Origin: Thermomucor indicae-seudaticae
Lineage: Eukaryota > Mucoromycota > Mucoromycetes > Mucorales > Lichtheimiaceae
Length of the DNA stretch: 27,747 nt
Direction: 5' to 3'
Assembly (NCBI GenBank): GCA_000787465.1
Contig: JSYX01000472.1
Span: 1 to 27,747, forward strand
Below are positions 1 to 10,062 of this stretch, piece by piece. A program made the position numbers and the translations under genes. How positions within the stretch are numbered: the first letter of the stretch is position 1; the number at the start of each line of letters is the position of its first letter. The notes beneath the pieces are model-generated. The model saw only the letters and a list, made by a program, of their open reading frames with translations, ran no database searches and had not been told where the DNA came from.

Positions 1-1
1 A

Positions 2-88
2 ATGTCTGCGTTGGTCGGAATGGTCTTTGCGCCAACTGGAGGCAACTTCGCGTCTGCCAGTAACGCAAAAAAAGAAGATGGTGCGTGA
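2..88 (+). CDS. Possible 3' end of a gene cut by the window edge
   Basis: An open frame runs from the left edge to a TGA at 86-88, giving 28 residues from an ATG at position 2 (Met-Ser-Ala-Leu-Val-Gly at the start, Lys-Lys-Glu-Asp-Gly-Ala at the end). It could be the C-terminus of a gene lying mainly outside the window, or chance. No family is recognisable and nothing else in the first 300 bases supports it. Confidence 0.15.
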   Translation: MSALVGMVFAPTGGNFASASNAKKEDGA

Positions 89-1498
89 ACAAAATGGTGC
101 CCTTGTTATGCAATAGTAATCTTTATTTCCAGCGCAAATGTTGCCTTCAGATGACGCAAAAAGCCATTTCTTCCCGCGCGAACAATTTTTCAAAAAACAG
201 TAGTTGCCTTCGCGGCAGGAAAGATCAGGCTTACATAGAGAGGATTGTAGGCTCTGAAAAACTGTTCTTTTTCTTTATTATTCTCTCAGTTTAATTTATA
301 GCAACCGAACAAAAGGAAACACAAGGAAACTGATGGAATTGTATATACAAATATAGTAATCAAGAAAAGCCCAGAACGAGGAAAACAAGCTATCTCCGCG
401 AGTCCTAGCTGTTGCACGTGACAGAAATTCCATACGTCACGTTTCCAGTGATTATTTCTATTCTTGAGCAGGGATTCAATACAACTGTTGGCGTCGAGTA
501 CAGGAAATTTCGAGGCTCCTTGCTGCTCATGTGATGTGCCGATACATGTGCAATATGTGCGCTTGATGTTTGTGTGAACGAGGGCTCCTTGCTGCGCTTG
601 AGCATTGAGGCTGTATGTGCGAGTTAATGTGTGCGCCTTGTCACAGTACTCGATAGCCAATTCCTGCGACTGGTCCTGGCTAGTTAGGTATTCAACGTTG
701 CTACTGACGCCGCTCAGGCTAACAACTTGTAAGGCACCGGCCGCGAAGCTTCGTCATTATTCGCTGGAGAGTAACATTTGGCGTAGCACACAAAGCCGTC
801 AGGGTCGTTGCCGTACCTGTAGTCTAACGCCACAACTGCAAGTTGACCTCGCCGATTCTAATTTATGCTTTTGAAACACTGCGGACAATGAGAGTAAGAA
901 ACATCATTGACATGAAGTCTTGGTTGGATCTGAGCTTAAACTGTTATTGTTTGTTAGAGATTGTTAGTGGAATGCAGGACGAAATGCCACAAGATTTTTC
1001 ATCAACCTGTGCGGGATGCCTATGAATCTTCAGAACTTACTGTGACCTCTTTCGATTACCCCTGAAAGAAAGTGATGCTGAAATATAAATCAGTTCATGA
1101 CGTTATTCTTTACGCTGAAGTTCAAGAAAAGACTACCTTCAATCAAGTACTTGCTGATTGGGCTTTGGTACATATTTTCGTCCAACCGATAACTGGAGAG
1201 GCTCTTCCATTTTTCGTTACCGTCAAGGATATGATGCACGAAAACTAGGAAGCGAAATGGTGAACGCAAAGACACTTTTTATTTGGTATAAACTGTGTGA
1301 GGAATGGCGCAGATGGCAAAAGAAGCCTTGGCGCAAAAAGAAGCTTGCACATAGTGCGACAAGAGATTCGAGCAGCGCATACTGCAAGGAACAATCTTGT
1401 ACTTAGTGTGAAAGAAGTAAAACTAGGTAAAAGTACATTCGGATAAGAAGGTGAAGGGAGGTAAAGTCTCACATTATCATGATACTTGGCTCGAGTGA
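89..1498. other. Region without a recognisable gene
   Basis: No open frame here resembles a known family, and no splice-joined gene could be built. A frame from ATG 1075 to TAG 1248 encodes 57 residues of balanced composition (start Met-Leu-Lys-Tyr-Lys-Ser, end Lys-Asp-Met-Met-His-Glu-Asn), preceded in frame by TGA at 1063. It looks somewhat coding-like but is unidentified and could be a relic exon. A short direct repeat (GGCTCCTTGCTGC) occurs near 515 and near 583. The last part of the interval is the 3' flank of the minus-strand transporter gene that ends at 1499. Confidence 0.4.
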
Positions 1499-2991
1499 TT
1501 AAGCGATTTCCTGATGCTTTTCGGCCTGCGTGCTTGGCTTTTCATCGGCCAGGGAAGGTTCTTTGTCAACAATGTCTTGTTCTGTTACGTTGGTCTGCTT
1601 AATTTGGTTGGCGACAACAGCGATCAATGGGAAGGAAACGAAAAGAAGAAGCCAGCTGATCAGGCAAGCCCAACGAAGACGGACTTTACCAGTATCGATA
1701 CCAAAGGAAAAGGCGGCACCGGCGGACTGAACAGCCTTGTAGAAACCGGCATAGCGAGAGAGGATGGATGGGTCGTTGGACATGGCACCCATAATCCAAT
1801 ACATGTAGGATTGAAAAATAGCGTCGGTGAAACCATACATTATGTACAAGAAAAAAGGGCCACCGAAATGAGGGTTAGTCCAACCGATAGGCGAAGCATA
1901 ATCGTTTTCAAAGGTCAATTGGAAAGCAAAGCCGCCAGCCCAGACAGCCATGAGGATGACAAACATGATGCCACAGCCAAGAAGACCACGAACGCGACGG
2001 GATAAGCCTTGGTAGTCGAGCAAGAGACCCATGGCCAGCGAACCGATAATCTGCATGGTCCAGTACATGGTACCATTCAAGGCACGAGCGGCAGCGTTAA
2101 AGTAGACAGCATTGACATGGAATTGGTAAGAATAAAACCAATTGGAAGCCAAAAAGGCAGGAAACTGCATATCATGATTGGTTATGTCCACTTGATCTCC
2201 CAGTCTCATCCTCAGCCACACACATACCAAAGCAATCATGCGCCATTCTTTCCAAACATGAAGGACACCCTTGAGCTCAGTTTTCCAGTCAGTTGACTTT
2301 TCGATACTGACACGGGTATTGTCGTTGCGGATAACACGCGAAGGTTTGACGAGAGCCAGGGTAAGGAAGATACCGACAATCATGATGACCACAAACGCAA
2401 CGTAGGTGCCCGTCTGGACCGACCCGCCGGTATTGTTCAGGTTCATGCCAAGCGTAATCACTGAGCCCAAGATGCCACCGATGTTAAAGAGACCCCAAAA
2501 GACGGCAACGTACTTGCCCTTGTTCTTTTCTTCCGGATAGGCCATCATGATGGCGCCCTGAGCAGACCACAACAAACCAGCACAGCAACCTAGAATAGCA
2601 CCAGCAGCAATGACGTATCCACTGACTTGGTTGCGGTCGTATACCCACAGAGACGAAGAGTAGACTGCATAGCCAAAACTGCCAATCTAGCAAAACAAGA
2701 CACGTCAGCACTTCAGTCTTTTCTGGGTGTTGCGAAAGATTAGCTTACTGTGAGTGTCAATCGAACACCGAGTTTGTTGGTGACCGAACCAGCAAAGAAA
2801 CCGACAATAGCAAAACAAGCATACAATACACTGTTGGCTGTATTCGTCAAAGTAATGTTTTCGGCCATCAGGCCACCAGCACCCAGACCACTGAGGGCAT
2901 TGAACATGCCCGGACAACAGAGACAGACAAGACCCAATAATGCGACTTGAGTTAGTGGTGAGGCGTAGTACTTGTCAAAGAGTGTGCCCAT
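1499..2991 (-). CDS. UNC93-like (DUF895) MFS-type membrane transporter, copy 1
   Basis: Three exons on the minus strand: 2749-2991, 2228-2686 and 1499-2164 (81+153+221 codons, 455 aa). The introns are 2687-2748 (62 nt, GTAAGC...CTAG) and 2165-2227 (63 nt, GTATGT...GCAG). The product is a polytopic membrane protein of the fungal UNC93-like family. The N-terminal 'PGMFNALSGLGAGG' stretch, the central 'YPEEKNKGKYVAVFW' signature followed by 'FNIGGILGS', and 'GFYKAVQSAGAA' near the end are typical. UNC93 proteins are MFS-fold; the substrate of the fungal members is not established. The C-terminal tail is hydrophilic and acidic (cytosolic by inference). The second intron keeps the reading frame and has no stop codon, so retention would add 21 residues. 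A pyrimidine-rich leader and a TATTTAAAG box (about 3062-3070) lie upstream. The next gene on the same strand is a clear paralogue. Confidence 0.9.
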
Positions 2992-4120
2992 CAGACAGAA
3001 ATTAAGGGAAAAAGAGGCGCGTGAGAGAAAGAGAAAGAGGGACAGAACGGGACATCCTCTTCTTTAAATAGATATGCAGCAAAGAAGACCCTTTTTTGGA
3101 CCCTTCCCGTCTTTATCGTCAGGTGGGAAAAGAAAAAGGCTTTGCGACCCTTGGTAGAGCCAATAATGTGTTACCTAAGCAGAACGGTGGGAAGAATTCG
3201 GATCTGGGTTAATGTAATACAAGACGTTTCTTCCCGAAGCAAACGAAAAGTGGGGCAAGGTTGAGTGACAAAGAGTTATACTTCTTCCTTTCACTGAACC
3301 TTCCTTTCTGTGGGATATTTCTTTGTCTCTTTGAATAGAAGTTTTTTCCTGGATCCAACTGTGGCCATCTGAGCTCCGGGTAAAGAAATCTTTATCGTTT
3401 TGCTAATGTGGTGGAATGACCTGCTTTTCCTTTCCCCACGTACCGTCGTTCGTAATCAGTTTTGGGCAACCTTTAGGAAAGAATAAGGGTTCCATTGGTT
3501 CGCCTATCGTCAATGTACCGAGGATGGAAATAGGTTGCCTTGTGTGACACCCGAAACACGTGAGTGCATGCTTGAACGCAAGGTGGCTGTGCCTTGATAT
3601 TTCCAAATCATGAGCACAGCTTATCATTTGTGCAACAGTCATTGGTGGATGCATGGAATTTGATATCGGTATCAATCTTTTATGGAGTAAATACCACAAT
3701 TGTCGCGGCAAATGCATGAGCAAGCGTTAGGGTCAATAGCGCCGTTATCCAATAATAAAGAGAGAGAACGCGTTTGCCATCTTTACATTAGGTGCCGCTT
3801 CCGCGGGAAACAAATATTTTTGTGCGTTTTTGAGGCATATCACAGGCACATTGCTTTATGCTTACACCACCACCATTACCACCATTCTGGACCCTTTGCG
3901 ACGCCACTAAAAAGAAACCGTGAGAAATTTAAGGGTCGTTGAATCGTCCTGCGACCCTGAATCATGAGCGGAGATTATCTATATCTGTATTTTTTGTTAT
4001 CTTCAGGAAACAATGGAGTGAGTACATGCGTAATAAAGTCAGCGAGCTAAAAGATACAATCAGGTTAGGTATGAAGTGGAAGCTTTTAGGCGGGCAATTG
4101 TAATGGGTTGATTCTAGTTA
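2992..4120. promoter_or_regulatory. Intergenic region between the two UNC93-like copies with repeated GACCCT motifs
   Basis: This holds the promoter of copy 1 and the 3' flank of copy 2. Near the copy-1 start the coding strand is pyrimidine-rich (plus-strand purines 3003-3049), with a TATTTAAAG-like box just beyond. GACCCT or its complement occurs at 3087, 3099, 3146, 3729, 3890, 3932 and 3953, far above the roughly 0.5 expected by chance. A 106-codon minus-strand frame (3403-3723) resembles nothing I know and has no splice partners, so I do not call it a gene. Confidence 0.4.
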
Positions 4121-5662
4121 TCAGAGTCCGGCTCCGTGTCTATGACTCTCTTCCTCCTCATAACAAAAACCGGGAGTCCTATAATCGCTTGCAGTGTCCT
4201 TGTCTGACAAGCTATCCTTAATATCTTCTTTGGGATCCGAAAGTTCCATCGCGGTAGTAGGTTCAATCTTGTTGGTCACCATAAAAATACCAGGGAACGA
4301 GATAAAGACGATAATCCAGCAGATAAGGCAAGACCAGCGTAGTCGTACAGCACCAGCATCGATACCAAAGGACGCGGCCGCACCCGCGGATTGGAGTGCT
4401 TTGTAAAAACCTGCATACCGAGCCAGCAGCGCAGGATCATTGGACATGGCACCCATGAGCCAGTACATGTACGTCTGAAAGCAAGAGTCGCTCAAGCCGT
4501 AAAGCATGTAAAGAACAAACGGACCGCCAAAGCGGGGACTCGTCCAAGCGATCGGGTCACTGTAATCGTTTTCAAACGTCAATTGGAACGCAAAGCCGCC
4601 GGCCCAGACGCTCATTATGATGGTAAAGTTGATCGCCATCCCGATCAAGCCGCGTGCTCGACGAGAGACGCCTGGGAAATCCAGAATGAAGCCCATGGCA
4701 AGAGAACCGATGATCTGCATGCCCCAGTACATGGTGCCGTTCAGGGCACGGGTGGCTGCGTTAAAGTAGAGTGCGTTCACGTGGAATTGGTAAGCGTAGA
4801 ACCAGTTGGATGCCAAAAAAGCAGGAAACTACATCACACATAGGTCAATGCCGGGGCGCGAGATCCGTATATCATAGATTATACAATTTACCAGGTAGAG
4901 AATACGCCATTCCTTCCAGACATTCACGATGCCGTTCAGTTCTTCCTTCCAGTGGGCCGCTCGGGCGACCGTGACTCGGGATCCATCTGGACGAACCACC
5001 AGCGAAGGAGGAGCAAGGATAGACGTAAGACAGCTGCCGACAATCATGATCGCCACCAAGATAGAGTATGATACTGTGCTTATCGCACTCGCGTGGCTCT
5101 TCAGGTTGACGGCGAGCGTGATCACCGAGCCGAGAATACCGCCAATATTGAAAAGGCACCAAAAAGTGGCAACGTATTTGCCCTTGTTCTTCTCTTCAGG
5201 GTAAGACATCATGATCGCGCCTTGAGCAGACCAGAATACAGCCGCACAGCATCCCAGAATGGCACCAGCCGCAACCACATAACCACCAATACCTTTTGTA
5301 TCAAAGACCCAGAGGGCAGACGCATAGACGGCGTATCCAAGTGAACCGAGCTAACATTTTTTTAAATTAGATAACGTAAAATTTCTCCGGTCATACATAA
5401 AGCCAGATCGACGCCATACCGATAGTGCAGACCTGACACCGAAGGTGTTTGTGATCGAACCAGCAAACACGCCGACTACAGCAAAGCAAGCATACAGGAC
5501 GCTATTGGCGGCATTCGTGGTATTAATGTTTTCGGCACCGAGTCCACCTGCACCAAGGCCGTTCAGGGCATTGAACATGCCAGGGCAGCACAAGGATACA
5601 AGACCAAGCAGGAAGATTTGGACGATGGGCAATGGCCACTTTTGATAGAGTATTGACAACAT
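4121..5662 (-). CDS. UNC93-like (DUF895) MFS-type membrane transporter, copy 2
   Basis: Three exons on the minus strand: 5420-5662, 4892-5350 and 4121-4828 (81+153+235 codons, 469 aa). The introns are 5351-5419 (69 nt, GTATGG...TTAG) and 4829-4891 (63 nt, GTAAAT...GTAG). Exons 1 and 2 match copy 1 codon for codon in length and both introns are in the same place, so this is a tandem duplicate. Shared blocks include 'PGMFNALNGLGAGG', 'YPEEKNKGKYVATFW' and 'FPAFLASNWFYAYQFHVNA'. The C-terminal tail after the last membrane helix is longer and unrelated to that of copy 1. The frame stays open upstream to 5929, but that extension has no counterpart in copy 1 and the conserved N-terminus begins at 5662, so I use 5662. 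Confidence 0.9.
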
Positions 5663-6357
5663 AATGAAGAAAGGGGGAAAAGAGAGAGAGGAATGTGTCT
5701 TATCTAATTTTTTATCCCTTCCTTTTATTCGGCGATATGAAATCAAGTAACGAATTAAGATAAAGCGAGGGGGACCCTCTGTCCTTTTCTTTTTTATCTT
5801 TAGGCTGAAGATAAAAACATCAGAGTCAGGGTCCATTATGTCATATCGCGAAGGGTGTTTTCCCTGCGCTGGCTGACTGAACAGCCACTGGGCAAAAGAG
5901 ACCGTTGCCCCACATCTTTTTGTTGTCAACTCCGCTCATGACGCGCGGGGCGCCTTTTTTTTGGATTCCCACAGGTGGTCTCACCAAGGCAACAGAGGCA
6001 TCCAATGGATGTTCTTTATTTTCATTACTATCCTCACCAGAGTAACACAGTGTGTCACCGACAATTTCAGGTGTTTGATGCAAGGCTATCTTTATTGAGA
6101 TGCTGATATGCCAGGTGTCTCGTTCAAATATACATAGGTATATACGCATACACAAGTAAAGTGCATTATGCATAGTTTTTCAGAAACTAGAATGCTATCC
6201 TTATGATAGAGCATCAGCAGACATCATCCTTCCTCTCGCTTCTTCATGTTAGCTTATAGAGTAATGTCATCCACTGCTGGATGATGATGACTTGAAAATA
6301 GGTCGGATGTCCTGAATGGAGATAAACTGTCATCATTTAGATTCTGTTGTGGATCAG
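5663..6357. promoter_or_regulatory. Promoter region of UNC93-like copy 2 and 3' flank of the bZIP gene
   Basis: A purine-rich plus-strand tract at 5665-5692 is a pyrimidine-rich leader for the minus-strand transporter. Two GACCCT-type motifs (5773 and, inverted, 5828) resemble those upstream of copy 1. A minus-strand open frame over 5841-6173 has no recognisable family and is not called. Confidence 0.4.
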
Positions 6358-7450
6358 TTAAATATGAGCGTGAATTCTGGCTTGTGAGGGCCAAGTTGAG
6401 ACCCCGTTAGGGTCAAAGAGGGGTTCAGACAGTAAAGCATCCAGAGTATCATCAGGACGGGAGTGTGCTTCCGGATCTGGTGATCCTGGTACTTGCGTGT
6501 CAGTATAGCTATTGGGGGATGGAAAGCCATGACTCTGATTGTCATTGTCATTGCGCTTTTCAGGCGATTTCGAAGAAGGTGTGCGCAGAGTGGCAAGAGT
6601 GGCGACTGAAAATGTGTATTGTCGCGGACTGGAAGAAGCTGCGATCGACATTGGCGGCGGACACACTGGTGGCAGGTGGTAATCCGTCCAACTGGGATGG
6701 TAATAGGTATTAGGAAACTGGATATGGATGCCTTTGAGCGCAAAATTTTCGGCTTCCAGACGATAGACAATGGAACGTAAATACTGGTTTTCCTGAATCA
6801 ACTGGGCCGTCGCGTAAAAATGATTGTCCTGCACTTGCTTGATTTTCAGTTCCAGTTCCTTGACATATCGTTCTCTACGTTCTCGAAACGCACGTTGTGC
6901 AGCACGGTTTTGGACCTTTCGCTTTGTCTTTGGATCGTCGTCCAGCTATAAAAGGCGGCGTTGTTAAAGAGGGAAACTTGGTGGCAGGTTTCACTTTACA
7001 TTGACATGAGAATCATTGTCCGCCATAGGCTTTCTGCCTGGTCGCTTTTGGCTGCTTCGCTTTTGGCTGCTTGAATCGCTTATATCGATCGTTTTGTTGC
7101 TACCCATTGGTAATTTTTCTGACGCGAACTCGTCTCCTGTTCCAGCTTGACTGTCTTCATCACGGTATATAGGTGAATCTGCGTCACATCCTATAGAGTA
7201 GGATTAGTTTAGACAAACTTGTCTCTCTCTCTCTCTCGATTACCCTTCTAGAAGATAACGTACGGCATACTCTGACGATCCGATGGAAGTTATTGGTGAC
7301 CCTGTGGTTCCCTGTCCTCTTCTCTGTCGTGGTGGAGACTTGCGCTTGGACCAAGGATATATTCGGATGCCTTGGCAGAATATCCGACCGGGAGAGCACA
7401 ACACGCTGAGGATCCAACGACGAAGGAGGTACAAAGGAAGAGTGGGTCAT
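6358..7450 (-). CDS. Yap/Pap1-type bZIP transcription factor
   Basis: Three exons on the minus strand: 7264-7450, 7000-7190 and 6358-6945 (321 aa). The introns are 7191-7263 (73 nt, GTACGT...ATAG) and 6946-6999 (54 nt, GTAAAG...ATAG). The GTACGT donor at 7263 is the one that makes the phases agree. The protein contains 'KRPGRKP', then a basic region reading 'KRKVQNRAAQRAFRERRERY', then a leucine zipper with heptads through 'LRSIVYRLEAENFALKG'. The Q-N-R-A-A-Q-R-A-F-R pattern is diagnostic of the fungal AP-1-like (Yap) group, which binds TTAC/TTAG-type sites in the nucleus and often governs oxidative or metal stress. Only isolated cysteines are visible in the C-terminal part, so the redox-sensing cysteine-rich domains of Yap1/Pap1 appear to be missing. 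A 15-bp unit encoding S-S-Q-K-R is tandemly duplicated just before the basic region. Confidence 0.88.
7042..7071. repeat. Two-copy 15-bp in-frame tandem repeat
   Basis: The plus strand reads TCGCTTTTGGCTGCT twice in succession. It lies in exon 2 of the bZIP gene and encodes a duplicated Ser-Ser-Gln-Lys-Arg, doubling a basic patch next to the DNA-binding region. It probably arose by slippage or unequal crossing-over. Confidence 0.8.
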
Positions 7451-7793
7451 TGTATTGTGCGTTGGATGGCGTTTGTAAGAATAGTGTCAAGCCTTTGGTT
7501 TCCAAAAGGGATAGAAAGAAGAAAAGAGAAAGACTCAGGGGACGTCTTTATATACTGCTTCCTGTCGAAATCTACTCATTTTCGTCATGTGTTAGTATAC
7601 TTTTTACTTGTGATATATGTTGCTGGTCTGAGGTTAGCAGGCATGTCGCCTGTTTTCGCCGATAAGAAACTTGTCTAGCGAAGCTCTGATGACTTGCTAG
7701 AACCTATAAAACAAAAGAGTTGAATACTTTTTATGATAACTCGTCCTAATAAGCCCCTTGAACAACTTCTTCCTCATATATATATATACCTCT
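7451..7793. promoter_or_regulatory. Promoter region of the bZIP gene
   Basis: This separates the bZIP start from the end of the next minus-strand candidate gene. A purine-rich plus-strand tract at about 7505-7534 gives a pyrimidine-rich stretch on the sense strand 55-85 bases upstream of the bZIP ATG, as at other genes here. A short (AT)n run occurs at about 7777-7788. The open frames crossing it are antisense to bZIP exon 1 or unrecognisable. Confidence 0.4.
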
Positions 7794-8105
7794 TTACCCA
7801 AAGACGTGCCTGCGGTTTTTGTTTTCCATCTTAGCTTTCACGTACCCACATGACCGTAATTTACCCTTATTGGCCGGTGGAAGAAGGTTTCTGTTTTTCC
7901 CACAGTCTACAAGCATAATCATGGAATTTGTTTCTATATGAACTGCGAAAAAGTGAAAAGCGACTGTTTTCTTGGTAAGAGCGAGCACAAAGAGACACAT
8001 ACGGACTTGTTGCCCGATCCTTTTGCTCGATGGCTGATAAGCATATTCCTTATCAATGATTAACAGAGCTTCAATGCTCCGACTGTAACGAGGATAGGCG
8101 CCCAT
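7794..8105 (-). CDS. Small unidentified protein, spliced candidate (83 aa)
   Basis: The minus-strand frame 8105-7794 is open throughout (103 codons), but a GTATGT donor at 8002 and a TTTTTCGCAG acceptor ending at 7943 define a plausible 60-nt intron. Splicing joins 8003-8105 to 7794-7942 in frame and gives 83 residues. The C-terminal half is very basic (blocks 'GKNRNLLPPANKGKLRS' and 'KAKMENKNRRHVFG'), which would suit a ribosomal, nucleic-acid-binding or mitochondrial protein. I do not recognise the family and assign no function. It lies 146 bp downstream of the F-box gene in the same orientation. It could also be a chance frame; the splice signals and composition are the only support. Confidence 0.4.
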   Translation of the reverse strand: MGAYPRYSRSIEALLIIDKEYAYQPSSKRIGQQVRMCLFVLALTKKTVAFHFFAVHIETNSMIMLVDCGKNRNLLPPANKGKLRSCGYVKAKMENKNRRHVFG

Positions 8106-8251
8106 GTTCTAAAAGGCTGGCCATCGTTGCGACTATGTAGAAATTATGCCGTGTTGAGGGCATGCTAATGATATTATGGGGTGAATTGCGTGAAAACGGA
8201 TGAATTCTATGTACAAAATATCTGTGGGACTTAGTCTAGCTAACCAAATTT

Positions 8252-10062
8252 CTACATAAAACATGCCCACGAGTTTCCGACATATTGTCGAAAACTAGTT
8301 CCATGTTCAGAGTCGCGGCCATCAAGCTGAACGGCCACTAGATGCGAAGCCTCTGCCCTGTGCGATGACGACTTTGTCTGCGTTCCAGCAAAGTCCCAAC
8401 AATATAAGCGCTCTTCTCTAAGTCCTCTGCTTCGGACTTCAATGCATGCGAATACTTTGGAGGAATCAGGCGTTACTCGTATATCTGTAATGACATAGTT
8501 GTGTTCTGTTCTGTCGAGCTGTGGCGCTAAACGATACACGACTTTTCCTGTTTGCAAGTCCCAGACGTTAATGCATCCCCGTAATTGGTTCGAGGATGAT
8601 GCGTTGGTTTCTGAAGTCGTGGTCTCTGTTTGAGATATAGATGTTTCAGACACGGCGTCGGGCAATGAGGTATCGTTGAGTGATTGGTAATATTGATAGA
8701 GTTGATATGGTGTCATTCGAGCTGCTGGAGGAGGTGGAGATCGACTCTCGTCAAGTCGCGCAACATAGCCATACTGATGACGACGTTCTGGCTTCTCAGC
8801 ATCAGCAGATCTTTGATTTGACTGCAAACTGGGTAGAACTGGTACTGCATTGTCGTTTGCCGGAAGTTTGCCTTTGCTGAGAAGGAAGTACGGCGTCAGG
8901 CAAAGTTTTGTAAAACCACCAGTCATCATCTCTTCCTCGCTTGTCAACCAATTCAACGGTGTTGGAACTGCGGGACACCGTAGCTCATAGACCAAAGAGC
9001 CAGTTAGCAGGGAAAATATCAGGATGGGGCCAGAAGCATCTGGAGAGCAAGCCACCAAATGTTCATTAACAGCTACTTCGCCGATTCCTTGATACCAGTC
9101 GCTACGAGCCGTCAGATAGGCAGAAATATCAATCATGCCTCTTTTCGTAGCATTGCCGTCGTCTTGTTCTTCTTTGACCTTTTCATTCAGGTCCCAAACG
9201 CGAAGCATGCTGTCTGAGCCTCCACTGACAACCACTGACAACAAGAAATGAACTTTGGAACTATCTTGTTGTGCTTTGGAAGTTTATTTTTACCTTCGGC
9301 ATTCATGGCAACGCAGAGAACACGCCCACGGTGACCGTTCCAAAGACGAACGCGTTTTCGATCCGGGACATTCCAGAGAGCGACTGATCCATCCAAACTG
9401 CCAGTGACAACCCATTGCGAAGATGGATGGGAATAGTGACAGAAAATGGTGTGCATCCGACCTGGCTCAAGGGCGCCATCCAGATACTCAATGGTGCGCG
9501 TCCAAGGATCCTCGAGTATTAAAGCCTGCGGTCCCCCTGGCCGACGGTACGTCGGATTCGAACGCACAATATGGCCAGTGGAGGTCGCTGTGAGCGTCGT
9601 AAAGAACGTGTGCTCTTGAGGCGTGCCGACAATGGCGTGCGGAAACCGATCGTCGTCCACGGCTGTAGCAGCAATCACAGTGGGAAAATAGCCGATACAT
9701 CCGCCTGTGAACCAGTTCCTGGTGATGCGATACATGTCTTGCCACGAGCGCCGCAGGCTCCGCTTTTTCCTTCTTTCGCTGCCAATCCTGTTGTGAATGT
9801 CAGGTTGAGGAAAATGAAGAAGCCAAAACCGTCGCGGATTGCCTGGTTGAAAATCGCGCTGTGCACACGCTTTCCAAATCACGTCGTCGTAATCACGGAC
9901 GACCGCCGACCATTGCCGACACACAGCTGCACAAGATGCTAAAGTTGGGCCATCAAGATGAATGAAAATGGCGAGCAGAAGCTCCGTCGGGAAACGGGGA
10001 GGATCTCTTGCATGCTTGTCTCGAAAAGATGAGCATGGCCGAGTCAATTCGCCGAAATCCAT
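8252..10062 (-). CDS. F-box / WD40-repeat protein
   Basis: Two exons on the minus strand: 9294-10062 and 8252-9234, with a 59-nt intron (9235-9293, GTAAAA...TCAG), giving 583 aa. Residues about 22-70 form an F-box ('PPRFPTELLLAIFIHLDG' and following), which would bind Skp1 in an SCF ubiquitin ligase. WD40 blades follow: 'WVVTGSLDGSVALWNV', 'GHRGRVLCVAMNAE' running across the splice junction into 'VVVSGGSDSMLRVWDL', and a late blade with 'GCINVWDLQTGKVVYRL'. The middle of exon 2 carries a low-complexity Ser/Thr-rich linker. The WD40 domain would recruit substrates; which ones cannot be inferred. The acceptor region is a 10-bp tandem duplication, so two identical AGs lie 10 nt apart; only the upstream one keeps the frame. 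Confidence 0.88.

Noticed and set aside
1514..2296. Long plus-strand open frames opposite UNC93 copy 1 (also 4194-4843 opposite copy 2)
   Set aside because: They are antisense shadows of conserved transporter exons and show no family of their own.
3403..3723. 106-codon minus-strand frame between the UNC93 copies
   Set aside because: No recognisable motif, no splice partners and no clear coding signal; left as spacer.
5663..5929. N-terminal extension of UNC93 copy 2 up to an ATG at 5929
   Set aside because: The paralogue has no counterpart, the extension is low-complexity and basic, and the conserved N-terminus begins at the ATG at 5662.
7283..7678. 131-codon plus-strand frame over the bZIP first exon and promoter
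   Set aside because: It is antisense to an exon that joins in phase to the bZIP domain, and its sequence is not recognisable.
9548..9560. GGATTCGAAC resembling a tRNA B-box complement
   Set aside because: It lies inside the F-box gene coding exon, and no A-box or cloverleaf can be formed around it.
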